From NCBI RefSeq assembly GCF_000372745.1, contig NZ_KB889725.1, positions 1 to 33,858 of the forward strand: 33,858 nt of DNA. The letters are read 5' to 3'. The DNA is from Embleya scabrispora DSM 41855 (GTDB lineage Bacteria > Actinomycetota > Actinomycetes > Streptomycetales > Streptomycetaceae). Every line of letters starts with the position of its first letter. The first letter of the stretch is position 1. The position numbers and the translations under genes are program-made. Of the stretch, positions 15,185 to 22,521 are shown piece after piece. The notes beneath the pieces are model-generated. The model was not told where the DNA came from. It was given only the letters and a program-made list of their open reading frames with translations, and did not search any database.

Positions 15185-17653
15185 TCAGGGCCGGCCCTGT
15201 CGTGCCCGGGTCAACAGTGCGCGTGCCGTCGCCACGGTGCCGGGGTGCTCAGTGCCCGACAGTCGCTCGGAGTCGGCAATGGCCCGTTCCAGCAGGGCGA
15301 TCGCATCGTCGGTGTGGCCCGCCTTCAGGTGCGAGGCGGCGAGGTTGGTTCGGGCGTTGACGGTGTCGGGGTGCTCGGTGCCGAGCAGTCGTTCGCGGTC
15401 CGCGAGGACCTGCTCCTCGATCACGATCGCGTCATCCGTACGACCCACCTGTCGATACGAGGCGGCGAGGTTGGCCCGGGTGCCGAGGGACGCGGGATGT
15501 TCGGGACCGAGCAGTCGTTCGCGGTCCGCGAGAACCTGCTCCTCGATCACGATCGCGGCACCCGTACGACCCGCCCGCGTATAGGAGACGGCCAAATTCC
15601 CCCGGGCCGTCAGGGTTTCCGGATGCTCCGGACCGAGCACCCGCACCGCGTCGGCAACCACCCGTTCCAGTAGGTCGATCGCGTCGTCGATGCGGTCCGC
15701 CTGCCAGTACGACACTCCCAGGTTCGCTCGGGCCCGGAGGGTTTCCGGGTGCTCGGAGCCGAACAGCCGCTCACGATCGGCCAGGACCTGCTCCTCGATC
15801 ACGATCGCGTCGTCGGTGCGACCCGCGCGCCAGTAGGAGACGGCCAGGTTCGCCCGGGCGGTGAGGGTCTCGGGAGTCCCGGGACCGTACAGTCGCTCGC
15901 GATCGGCCAGGACCTGCTCCTCGATCACGATCGCGGCACCCGTACGACCCGCCCGTGCGTACGAGACGGCCAAATTCCCCCGGGCCGCCAGGGTTTCCGG
16001 ATGCTCCGGGCCGAACACCCGCGCCGTATCGGCGGCCATCCGTTCCTGCAGGGTGATCGCCGCGCTGTAGAGGCCCATGTCGTACAGGCTGCGTTGGGAC
16101 CGATGCAGCATCGGGCAACCCTCGGGACTCCAGACGAGGTCGCCGGCGTGGGTCGCGAGGGTGTCGATATTGGCCCGCAGGACGGCGGTCAGGTCGCGGT
16201 GGAGGTGGTCTGCGTCGGGCCACAGTGTCACGAGGGCGTCGGCGGCCGCGTGGCCGGCGGCGGCGTGTGTGGCCGGTGAGGTGGTTTCGCGGGCGGCGCG
16301 GGCGGTGAGGGCGTGCAGGCGTACGGCGCGGTGGCCGGCCCGGGGGTCGTCGGTGATCAGGCCGTAGCGGTGGAGTACCCGCAGGGCGGCCATGGCCCGG
16401 GCGGCGTCGACCCGGGCGCTCTCCGGTTCGGGCGCGGTGCGGTGGGCGGCCAGGTACTCGATGACGGGGCCGGTGGTCCACAGTTCCCGGGGATGACCGG
16501 CGGGGTCCAGGAGGGCCGCGAGGTGTAGCGCCGGAGCGGCCAGGCCGACGGGTTCGCTGTGTCGGGCGGCGTCGAGGGACAGGAGCAGGGCGGCGGCGAC
16601 GTGTCGCCCGTAGCCCTCGGTGTCCGCGTGCCGGGGCAGCAGGCCGTCCAGGCGGGCGGTACCGGCGGCGAACAGCTTCAGGTAGTCGGCGCACGGGACG
16701 GCTTCGTTGATCATGTACGCGGCGGCGTGCGCCAACGCGAGTGGCAGCAGGCCCAGTTCGCGGGCGAGCGCTGCGGCCCGATCGTCCAGGAGATGGACGC
16801 TGTCCGCGCCGGCCAGGCGCTCCCGCAGGTAGGTGTCGGCTTCCCGGTCCGTGTAGGTGGTGATGTCCACGAGGGCCCGACCACCGCCGGACAGGGCCGC
16901 GTCGCGGCGACGGGTGGTGGCCAGGACCCGACCGGCGTCGGCGGCGGACGGGGGCGGCCACCAGGGTTGGATCGCGTCGGGGTCGGTGATGTCGTCGAGA
17001 ACGACCAGCCACGAGCGGGAGGTCGTGGCCAGCCACTCGGCGAACGCGCGGGCGTCGTTCTCCGCGTCCTCGCCGAGCGCGCCGGGTGCCTGGACGCGGT
17101 GTGCGGCCTGGGCATACGCGGCGGTGACCCGTGCGGCCTCGGCGGCGTCGGCCCACACGACCAGGTCGATCCCCTCGGCCAACGCGCGATGGGCGTAGGC
17201 GGCGGCCAGTTGGGTCTTGCCGACGCCACCGCCTCCGGACAACACCTGGGTCAGGACCACGGTGGTGTGGCCGGTCCGGGCCTCGTCGACCACACGCCGC
17301 AACCCGGCGCGGTCCTGGAAGCCCGAAGCCAACGTCGGCACCGCGCCCACCACCACCGGCCACCGCACCGACGCCCGCGCGCCCGCGCCCGTGACCAGTG
17401 TTCCGACATACCCGGTGACGACCACCGCCCCATCGCATGCCGTCGCGTTCCCGGTGCCCTCGACACGCACCGCGCGTTCGGCGCCGGTGTCGTCGACGAG
17501 CGATCTCGGGCCGCGATGGCCGGTGACCGCGGTACCGCCGCCTCGGGCGTCCGCGCGGCCCGTGTCGGTGACCGACACCGTCGGCTCCGAACGCCCGTCC
17601 GGCGCGGAGTCGGCACCGCCCGTATCGGGCTTCCGACGGCGCCACCATCGCAT
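15185..17653 (-). CDS. NB-ARC/TPR STAND ATPase (bacterial NLR-like)
   Basis: 822 residues from the ATG at 17653. Residues 1-95 form a TG-rich segment with recurring TG-x-A-x-A motifs (30-47 and 65-81). The NB-ARC module follows: Walker A GGGGVGKTQ (about 140-148), Walker B WLVVLDDITD, sensor/RNBS-B RVLATTRRRDAAL and the GLLPLALAHAAAY (GLPL) motif, then a winged-helix-like region. Residues about 535-822 are about seven 42-residue TPRs of the kinesin-light-chain type (unit GPEHPETLxARxNLAVSYxxAGRTxxAIxxEEQVLADRERL). Such proteins sense a ligand through the repeats and oligomerise with ATP. No effector domain is fused; the upstream small TM protein shares its N-terminal motif. The motif continues in frame upstream of the ATG (GSTGDTGDASVSDGSGVSG), so an earlier start (ATG at 17794, inside the small gene) is possible. 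Confidence 0.88.
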   Translation of the reverse strand: MRWWRRRKPDTGGADSAPDGRSEPTVSVTDTGRADARGGGTAVTGHRGPRSLVDDTGAERAVRVEGTGNATACDGAVVVTGYVGTLVTGAGARASVRWPVVVGAVPTLASGFQDRAGLRRVVDEARTGHTTVVLTQVLSGGGGVGKTQLAAAYAHRALAEGIDLVVWADAAEAARVTAAYAQAAHRVQAPGALGEDAENDARAFAEWLATTSRSWLVVLDDITDPDAIQPWWPPPSAADAGRVLATTRRRDAALSGGGRALVDITTYTDREADTYLRERLAGADSVHLLDDRAAALARELGLLPLALAHAAAYMINEAVPCADYLKLFAAGTARLDGLLPRHADTEGYGRHVAAALLLSLDAARHSEPVGLAAPALHLAALLDPAGHPRELWTTGPVIEYLAAHRTAPEPESARVDAARAMAALRVLHRYGLITDDPRAGHRAVRLHALTARAARETTSPATHAAAGHAAADALVTLWPDADHLHRDLTAVLRANIDTLATHAGDLVWSPEGCPMLHRSQRSLYDMGLYSAAITLQERMAADTARVFGPEHPETLAARGNLAVSYARAGRTGAAIVIEEQVLADRERLYGPGTPETLTARANLAVSYWRAGRTDDAIVIEEQVLADRERLFGSEHPETLRARANLGVSYWQADRIDDAIDLLERVVADAVRVLGPEHPETLTARGNLAVSYTRAGRTGAAIVIEEQVLADRERLLGPEHPASLGTRANLAASYRQVGRTDDAIVIEEQVLADRERLLGTEHPDTVNARTNLAASHLKAGHTDDAIALLERAIADSERLSGTEHPGTVATARALLTRARQGRP
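15240..16060 (-). repeat. 126-bp coding repeats (TPR array)
   Basis: The TPR part of the NB-ARC gene is built from 126-bp units that stay nearly identical at DNA level. For example, a 24-base core begins identically at 15408, 15534, 15786 and 15912 (spacings 126, 252 and 126). This suggests recent unit duplication or gene conversion, and a capacity for repeat-number change. Confidence 0.88.
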
Positions 17654-17738
17654 CGCGAAGGCTTCCTCTCCCGAGACGCCCGAACCGTCCGAAACGCTCG
17701 CATCGCCCGTATCGCCCGTGCTGCCTACGGTGTGGCGC

Positions 17739-18095
17739 TCAGGTGTAGTCGACGCCGGTCCCCGCGCTGCTACCCGGACCGTCCGCGGTGGCATCGCCCG
17801 TCCGCTCCGCCGACGCCCGCCCGCCGCCCGCACCGCCGCGACGCCGCACACCGGTGTGCGCTTCGCCGCCGCCGGTGGCGCGAGCATCGCCCGTGTCGAC
17901 GGCGGAGTCCCGCGCCGCTCGCGCATCGGCGCCCTGAAGGTAGGCCCAGGCAAGGGCCGCGACACCGGTGGCGGCCTGCACCGACGCGCCGATCAACTGC
18001 CCGGCGTCCGGTCCGTCCAACAGCCAGATCACCGGAGTCGACGCAACAACCACGACCGCGGCCACCAACACCGCGATCCGCCATCCATTCGACAC
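17739..18095 (-). CDS. Small two-TM protein, candidate effector partner of the NB-ARC protein
   Basis: 118 residues. Two TM helices (about 6-26, IAVLVAAVVVVASTPVIWLL, and 34-54, IGASVQAATGVAALAWAYLQ) are joined by a short loop (DGPDAGQ). The C-terminal half (about 60-118) is Gly/Ala/Arg-rich and carries DTGDARATGGGEAHTGVR (67-84) and ERTGDATADGPGSSAGTG (97-114). The first matches DTGRADARGGGTAVTGHR of the downstream NB-ARC protein at 12 of 18 positions without gaps. The gene precedes the NB-ARC gene by 85 bases on the same strand. A membrane-acting protein whose tail templates onto the NLR N-terminus would fit an effector (pore/membrane disruption) or a membrane anchor. No known domain is recognised. 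Confidence 0.78.
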   Translation of the reverse strand: MSNGWRIAVLVAAVVVVASTPVIWLLDGPDAGQLIGASVQAATGVAALAWAYLQGADARAARDSAVDTGDARATGGGEAHTGVRRRGGAGGGRASAERTGDATADGPGSSAGTGVDYT

Positions 18096-18199
18096 CGCGC
18101 CCCCTCACCACCCGGGCCCCGCCCACGCCCAACCACGAACGTACGACGGCCACTTCCCCAGTACAGCAGAGCCGCGCCCGGAACGGCGGCCGTTCCGCC

Positions 18200-18252
18200 G
18201 ACCGGGGCACCGCGGGCCCGTCACGGGGGTGCGGGCCCGCGGTGCCCCGGTC
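18200..18252 (-). terminator. Very strong hairpin after DUF4287 gene
   Basis: Perfect 21-bp arms (18200-18220 and 18232-18252) with an 11-base loop. It lies 38 bases beyond the stop of the DUF4287 gene and upstream of the small TM gene on the same strand. It should end DUF4287 transcription and leave the TM/NB-ARC pair under its own promoter. A second short palindrome (18180-18196) abuts it. Confidence 0.8.
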
Positions 18253-18290
18253 CGCCGACGACACGCCGCGCCCGGGTACGCCGCGGAGCC

Positions 18291-18503
18291 CTACTGGGCG
18301 CTGTCCTCGGCAAGGGTGTGTGCCACGAGGGCGTTCGCGTGGCCGTGGCCGAGGCCGTGCTCGGTCTTGAGCCAAGTGACCAGTTCCAGGTGCTTGGTCA
18401 GCGGCGAGGACCGGATCAGGCCCTGCCATTCCGAAATGGACCGACCGTACTTCTTCTCGATCGAAGGAAAGTACGCGGCAGGGCCCTTCGCGACGTCGCT
18501 CAA
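18291..18503 (-). CDS. DUF4287-domain small protein
   Basis: 70 residues from a TTG at 18503, chosen for the AAAGGA ribosome-binding site nine bases upstream and because the conserved family block begins right there (MSDVAKGPAAYFPSIEKKYG). The rest contains SISEWQGLIRSS, then LTKHLELVTWLKTEHGLGHGHANALVAHTLAE, which is the DUF4287 pattern. The function of the family is not established; members are small, soluble and often stand alone. In frame upstream of the start lies a CAT-repeat stretch that would read as a run of histidines, but no start codon with a ribosome-binding site reaches it. Confidence 0.85.
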   Translation of the reverse strand: MSDVAKGPAAYFPSIEKKYGRSISEWQGLIRSSPLTKHLELVTWLKTEHGLGHGHANALVAHTLAEDSAQ

Positions 18504-18838
18504 CTTCTCGTGTCCTTTCAGCGAATGATGATGATGATGATCGTGAGGTCGGATGGTGACAGGACACCCACCCCGGTGAACCACCCGAGCCGGTCGGCCC
18601 CTGCCGTCCTTCCTGGATATGACCGCCCCCACCCACCGGACTCATCGGCACCGAAAAGAGATCCGGGTCACACTCCCCACCCACGCCCCGCCGGCCGCCC
18701 CGATCACCAGGCATGTCCGCCGGCCCGAGCTCGCGCCCGTCCCCACCCGAAAACCATGCAAAGTAGCCGAACGATCACAGTGCGCATAGTTTGTGACCGC
18801 TAGCGACATTCAATCTTTGAGCGAAATGGTGCGTCGTC
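18504..18838. other. Divergent gap with ATG/CAT microsatellite and an inverted repeat
   Basis: 335 bases between the DUF4287 gene and the hydrolase gene. Five tandem ATG triplets plus one ATC (18525-18542) make a (CAT)n run in the DUF4287 leader. Near the hydrolase, TCACA (18775-18779) and TGTGA (18792-18796) form an inverted repeat separated by 12 bases, a possible operator. The 18770-18825 segment is AT-enriched and probably holds the hydrolase promoter. No gene is seen. Confidence 0.6.
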
Positions 18839-19534
18839 ATGGCTGACAGGCCGACTGTTGTTCTGGTACATGGGTTCTGGGGCGGAGCAGCCCACTGGGC
18901 GAAGGTCATCGTCGAATTGCGCGATCGCGGCTTCGATTCGATGTTCGCGGTGGAGAATCCGTTGACGTCGCTGGCCGACGACGCCGAGCGCACCCGCAAG
19001 ATGGTCCGGCAGGTGGACGGGCCCGTGCTGCTGGTGGGTCACTCCTACGGTGGTGCGGTCATCACCGAGATGGGCGATCTGCCCAATGTCACCGGGCTGG
19101 TCTACATCGCCGCCTTCGCCCCCGACGCGGGCGAGAGTCCCGGACAGCTCAGCCAGGAGATGCCGCCCGCCGCGTTCGAGAACCTCGCTCCCGACTCGGA
19201 CGGATTCCTGTGGATCAAGCGGGACAAGTTCCACGAGAGCTTCTGCCAGGACCTGGCCGCCGACGAGGCCCTGGTCATGGCGGTCACCCAGAAGGCCCCT
19301 CTGGCCTCGACGTTCGGGGGCACCGTGACCACCCCGGCCTGGCGAACCAAGCCGAGCTGGTACCAGGTGTCGGCGAACGACCGGATGATCGACCCGAACA
19401 ACGAGCGGCGCATGGCCGAACGCATGCGGCCCCGCAAAGTCATCGAACTCAGCGCCGGCCACGCGTCGTTGGCCTCGCAGCCGCTCCGGGTCGTCGACCT
19501 GATCGAGACGGCCGCCGGCGACGTGCCCGGCTGA
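18839..19534 (+). CDS. Alpha/beta-fold hydrolase
   Basis: 231 residues. PTVVLVHGFWGGAAHW is the oxyanion strand-loop, LLVGHSYGG (about 60-68) carries the nucleophilic Ser in G-x-S-x-G, SANDRMIDP supplies the Asp and SAGHASL the catalytic His. The size, with a short lid containing FHESFCQDLAADEAL, matches the esterase/salicylate-esterase-like group common in actinomycetes. The substrate is unknown. The ribosome-binding site is weak. Its end is marked by a 20-bp direct repeat shared with the end of the convergent gene. Confidence 0.9.
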   Translation: MADRPTVVLVHGFWGGAAHWAKVIVELRDRGFDSMFAVENPLTSLADDAERTRKMVRQVDGPVLLVGHSYGGAVITEMGDLPNVTGLVYIAAFAPDAGESPGQLSQEMPPAAFENLAPDSDGFLWIKRDKFHESFCQDLAADEALVMAVTQKAPLASTFGGTVTTPAWRTKPSWYQVSANDRMIDPNNERRMAERMRPRKVIELSAGHASLASQPLRVVDLIETAAGDVPG

Positions 19535-19585
19535 CACCGCGGTCACCCCCGCCCCCATCGAACCGGCCCCGCGCGGCCTCGCCTG

Positions 19586-19634
19586 AGCCCGAGTCGGCCG
19601 TGAGCAGCGTGCTCAGCCCGAGTCGGCCGTGAGC
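19586..19634. repeat. 20-bp direct repeat with small hairpin between convergent genes
   Basis: AGCCCGAGTCGGCCGTGAGC occurs at 19586-19605 and again at 19615-19634; the second copy covers the last codons of the malic-like gene. Between them TGAGCA/TGCTCA (19601-19606/19610-19615) can pair. This looks like duplication of one gene's end, perhaps acting as a weak terminator. Confidence 0.85.
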
Positions 19635-20857
19635 GTGTGGGTGGCCGCGGCCGCGATCGCCGCGGTCAGGCCCGGCTGGTCCGGCGCGGGCAGCAGTGCG
19701 TTGCGCGGCGTGCCCTCGATCAACGCGCGCACCGCGGCGACGCGCGCGAGCGCGGTGATCGCCCGCCTGGTCGTGGTCGCCGCCGTGAGCAGTCCGGGCA
19801 GCGCGTGCAGCGGGCGCGGGCCGGTGGTGGCCGCCGCGAAGGGCGGTGGCGTTTCGGGTCGGGCGCGCAGGATCGGCACGCCCTCCGGCGGCGTGGCCAG
19901 TCCGGTGAGGTCGACGATCAGGTCGGCCTCGGCGGCGACCGTGCACAGCGTGCCACCGCCCGGGCCGAAGGGGTCGAACAGGGTCAGGTCGGCGATGCCG
20001 GAGGCGATCAGCAACCCGGTCAGCTCCCCGCCCCGCGCCGGATCCACCAACACCACGCGCCCGCTCAGCGGGTTCACGCCTCGGTTGACCAGCGCGTTGA
20101 CCGTCGCGGCGGCGATCGCGACGGCGAGGCCGTCGTTGAGGGTGTCGAGCAGGAGTACCGGCGGCGTGGGGCCGAGGATCGTCCGGGTGGTCGACACGTG
20201 TGCGGGGCGGGTGTGCACGAGCACGGCCGCGGCGAAACCGGGGGCGAGCAGCCGTACCGCCTGGGCGATGTCCTCCACGTGCGGCGTGGCGATGGGCAGC
20301 GGGAAGACGTCGAGCCCGGTGGCCCGGCGCAGGTGTACGGCTTGGGATTCGAGGGCCGGCAGCGCGGCGTCGGCGGGCAGTGCGTCGAAGTCCAGGACGG
20401 CGCTGGCGTCGCTGATCAACGCGACGCGGTGCCGTCGTCCGGTGTAGTGGTCGGTCTGATCGGGGTGTGCGGCCAGGTGCGAGACGACGCGGCGGTCCGC
20501 GTCGGCGTCGAGCAACGCGATGTCGTGACCGGTGGTGGTCGCCGCGCACACCCGCAGGGTCAGCTTGCCGGTGGAGGCGGCGGCGAACACGGGATCCTGG
20601 GTGTGCAGCAGGTCCGCGCCCAGGCGCCGGGTCAGGGTCCGAGTGAGCCAGGCCAGCGTCCCGGGGCCGTCGGCGTCCAGGGTGAAGCGGCACGTGCCCA
20701 TCGCGTCCGGGGCGTCCATACGACTGGCCACGGTCCCGGGAGCCTGGGCGAGTACTGCCGCGACCACACGCGCGGCGCCGGGCGGCACGTGGATGCGGAT
20801 GCTGTAGGCCGGGTTGGTCGCGGAGGGCCTGGAACCGGGCAGGTCGCGGTTCACCAC
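19613..20857 (-). CDS. Malic-enzyme-like protein with ACT domain, catalytic residues lost
   Basis: 414 residues, GTG start. The layout follows NAD-malic enzymes that carry an N-terminal ACT domain: ACT at about 15-90, then a body with VALISDASAVLDFDALPADAALPALESQA, then APGFAAAVL and a Rossmann region. The landmarks are changed. The catalytic lysine of the E-G-K-A motif is replaced (ESQA), the metal-binding L-E-D is VHT, D-D-Q-H-G-T-A is DTLNDGLA, the Tyr loop Y-T-P-G-V is YTGRRH, and the NAD G-x-G-x-x-G is DPARGG. It is probably not a malic enzyme in activity, perhaps a regulatory pseudoenzyme; the frame is long and intact, so it is not a simple pseudogene. Confidence 0.8.
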   Translation of the reverse strand: MVNRDLPGSRPSATNPAYSIRIHVPPGAARVVAAVLAQAPGTVASRMDAPDAMGTCRFTLDADGPGTLAWLTRTLTRRLGADLLHTQDPVFAAASTGKLTLRVCAATTTGHDIALLDADADRRVVSHLAAHPDQTDHYTGRRHRVALISDASAVLDFDALPADAALPALESQAVHLRRATGLDVFPLPIATPHVEDIAQAVRLLAPGFAAAVLVHTRPAHVSTTRTILGPTPPVLLLDTLNDGLAVAIAAATVNALVNRGVNPLSGRVVLVDPARGGELTGLLIASGIADLTLFDPFGPGGGTLCTVAAEADLIVDLTGLATPPEGVPILRARPETPPPFAAATTGPRPLHALPGLLTAATTTRRAITALARVAAVRALIEGTPRNALLPAPDQPGLTAAIAAAATHTLTADSG

Positions 20858-21040
20858 GACAGCACCCGGAGCGCCGTGTGCCCGGTGGTCTCGGATGCTT
20901 CCGGCCGGTCGTTCATGGCGCGGATCCTCGTTCCTCGATTGACGTCCTGTCGATGTCCGGCGTCCCGCGCGGGTGCCGCGATGTCGGTGTGTGGTGCCCC
21001 GGATCCCGCGCCGTCCGCGGAGCGGTCGCGCCGACCCGGC

Positions 21041-21403
21041 TCAGCCGGTCGCGGGCCCCGGAGCCGCCCGGGGCGTGGCCGCCCGCAGGTCCTCGAGCAG
21101 ACCCAACTGATCGGTGAGCAGGCCGGTCAGGATCCGCCGCGCGACCGCGAGCAGGTCGGCCACCTGGGGGCTGGTGAGCGTGTAGTAGACGGTCGACCCC
21201 TCCCGACGGCTGACCGCCACCAGGTTCGCCCGGCGCAGCACGGCCAACTGCTGGGACAGCCGCGATGCCTCGATGCCGACCTCGGGCAACATCTCGGAGA
21301 CCGCGTACTCGCGTTGGCTGAGCAGTTCCAGCACCCGGATCCGGGCCGGATGGCCGAGCGTCTTGAAGAACTCGGCCTTGAGTTCGTACAGCGGGGTGGG
21401 CAC
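21041..21403 (-). CDS. ArsR-family winged-helix repressor
   Basis: 120 residues from a GTG at 21403 with AAGGA upstream. The pattern is typical: PLYELKAEFFKTLGHPARIRVLELL, then EYAVSEMLPEVGIEASRLSQQLAVLRRANLVA (recognition helix) and SRREGSTVYYTLTS (wing). The metal-site cysteines of ArsR/SmtB (ELCVCDL) are absent, so it probably senses a non-metal signal or protein state. The N-terminal YELKAEFFKTL is common in actinobacterial members next to transporter or redox genes. It is on the same strand as the malic-like gene, 183 bases upstream of that gene's start. Confidence 0.88.
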   Translation of the reverse strand: MPTPLYELKAEFFKTLGHPARIRVLELLSQREYAVSEMLPEVGIEASRLSQQLAVLRRANLVAVSRREGSTVYYTLTSPQVADLLAVARRILTGLLTDQLGLLEDLRAATPRAAPGPATG

Positions 21404-21864
21404 CGCTCCACGTCCTTCCCGGGGATCACGGTGTGCGGGACGGGTGGCAACGGCGATCTCCGACGGGCGGCCGGACCGCTCGGACGAGTCTGTGCCAACC
21501 ACGGTGAGTCCTCGCGTCTGTACTCGGTCACGGGCACGATCCGCGCGCCTCTCGGCCGTGCCCGGTCGGGAGCGAGGGTCCGGGGCACCTCGGCCGGCCG
21601 GCACGGATTGAGCAATTGCAGACTTTAGCAAGTCGTGCTCCGAGACGCCGGGCACGGGCCGCCCTCGCGGCACACGCCCCCGGCGGGTGTGCGGCCGGGA
21701 CGCGCGGTGGATGGCGTGGCCGGGGCGCGCGGTGGGTGCGCGGCCGGGGCGTATGGCCGCACCCACACCCGCGCGCGTTGCGGGTCCGGAGCGGTCGGGT
21801 CGACACTGGCCGGAAGGCCCGTTCGTGCCCGTGGGCCCTCCTCGACCGCTCGTGGGAGGCGTAC
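21404..21864. other. Divergent gap between ArsR and stress-protein genes
   Basis: 461 bases without a credible gene. At 21612-21619 GCAATTGC is a perfect palindrome inside an AT-rich patch (21606-21634), a possible ArsR operator or promoter. At about 21690-21752 an imperfect tandem repeat (GGCCGGGGCGCGCGGTGG-like unit) occurs. A DevR-like 14-bp motif lies at 21807-21820. Confidence 0.55.
21807..21820 (+). promoter_or_regulatory. DevR/DosR-box-like motif upstream of stress protein gene
   Basis: TGGCCGGAAGGCCC lies 44 bases before the stress-protein ATG. It matches the motif GGGCCGGAAGTCCC (23355-23368) upstream of the DevR-like regulator at 12 of 14 positions. Both resemble the GGGAC-N4-GTCCC shape of DosR boxes. 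Binding is inferred. Confidence 0.5.
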
Positions 21865-22368
21865 ATGTCACCGTCGGGCGAGGCCGCCCCCGCCGCGCGT
21901 GATGTGGTCGTCGGCTTCGAAACGTACGCGCGCAGCGGGGCGGCTCTGGTGTTCGCCGCCGACCTGGCCGGGCGCCTGCGGGTTCGGCTGCGGGTCGTGC
22001 ACGTGGTGGATTCCGCGGACTACCCGGGCGATCCCGATCTCGCCGGATCCGACCTGGAGACCCGACACGTGCGCGACGCCCTCGCCGGGCATCGCGCGGA
22101 CGTGGAACGAGCCCTGGCCGACTTCGCGGGCGAGTGGTCCTACGCCGAGGAAACGGGCGATGCGCTGCATCGGATCACCGCGATCGCACACGAGTGCGAC
22201 GCGCTCATGATCGTCGTGGGCGGGCCCGCTACGGGCCCCGGGAGCCTGCTGCACCGCTGGTCGGAGCGGTCCGTCGCCAGGGCGCTGGCCGGACACGCCG
22301 AGCGACCCGTACTCGTGGTACCCGGCCACCCCCCGCCCGCGGACGTCGACGACGCCCACTCGCCCTGA
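21865..22368 (+). CDS. Universal stress protein, single domain
   Basis: 167 residues, ATG at 21865 behind a GGGAGG ribosome-binding site. DVVVGFETYARSGAALVFAADLA is the first strand and helix, LRVVHVVD the second strand, and ALMIVVGGPATGPG followed by SLLHRWSERSVARALAGHAERPVLVVPG is the C-terminal part. The ATP-binding loop G-x2-G-x9-G-S/T is degenerate (GGPATGPGSLLHRWSERS), so ATP binding is doubtful. It lies convergent with a DevR-like regulator gene, and a similar motif precedes both this gene and that regulator, which suggests co-control under oxygen or redox stress. Confidence 0.85.
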   Translation: MSPSGEAAPAARDVVVGFETYARSGAALVFAADLAGRLRVRLRVVHVVDSADYPGDPDLAGSDLETRHVRDALAGHRADVERALADFAGEWSYAEETGDALHRITAIAHECDALMIVVGGPATGPGSLLHRWSERSVARALAGHAERPVLVVPGHPPPADVDDAHSP

Positions 22369-22521
22369 TCGGTGCCAGGCCCGCGCGGGCTCCGCGACGA
22401 TGTCCCTTCCCGGCCGCCCGGCCGGGCGGATGCGGGACGTGGCAAGGGCGTCCCGGATGTGCGATCGCGGCGTGCTCACCGGCGGCCGAGGACGTCGCAC
22501 CCAGGGCCGTCGCCGGTTCGT

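Noticed and set aside
15185-17653. AfsR/SARP-type antibiotic regulator
   Set aside because: NB-ARC and TPR are shared with AfsR, but there is no OmpR-like/BTAD DNA-binding domain at the N-terminus, only the TG-rich segment.
18525-18542. Triplet repeats considered as a CRISPR or polyhistidine-encoding gene start
   Set aside because: A 3-bp microsatellite without spacers; the family block and a good ribosome-binding site place the DUF4287 start at 18503.
16559-18803. Long plus-strand open frames over the NB-ARC and small TM genes
   Set aside because: Low-complexity translations without motifs; the minus strand carries Walker motifs and TPRs.
21041-21403. ArsR-family protein as a metal sensor
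   Set aside because: It lacks the ELCVCDL-type cysteine motif and has no other cysteine cluster.
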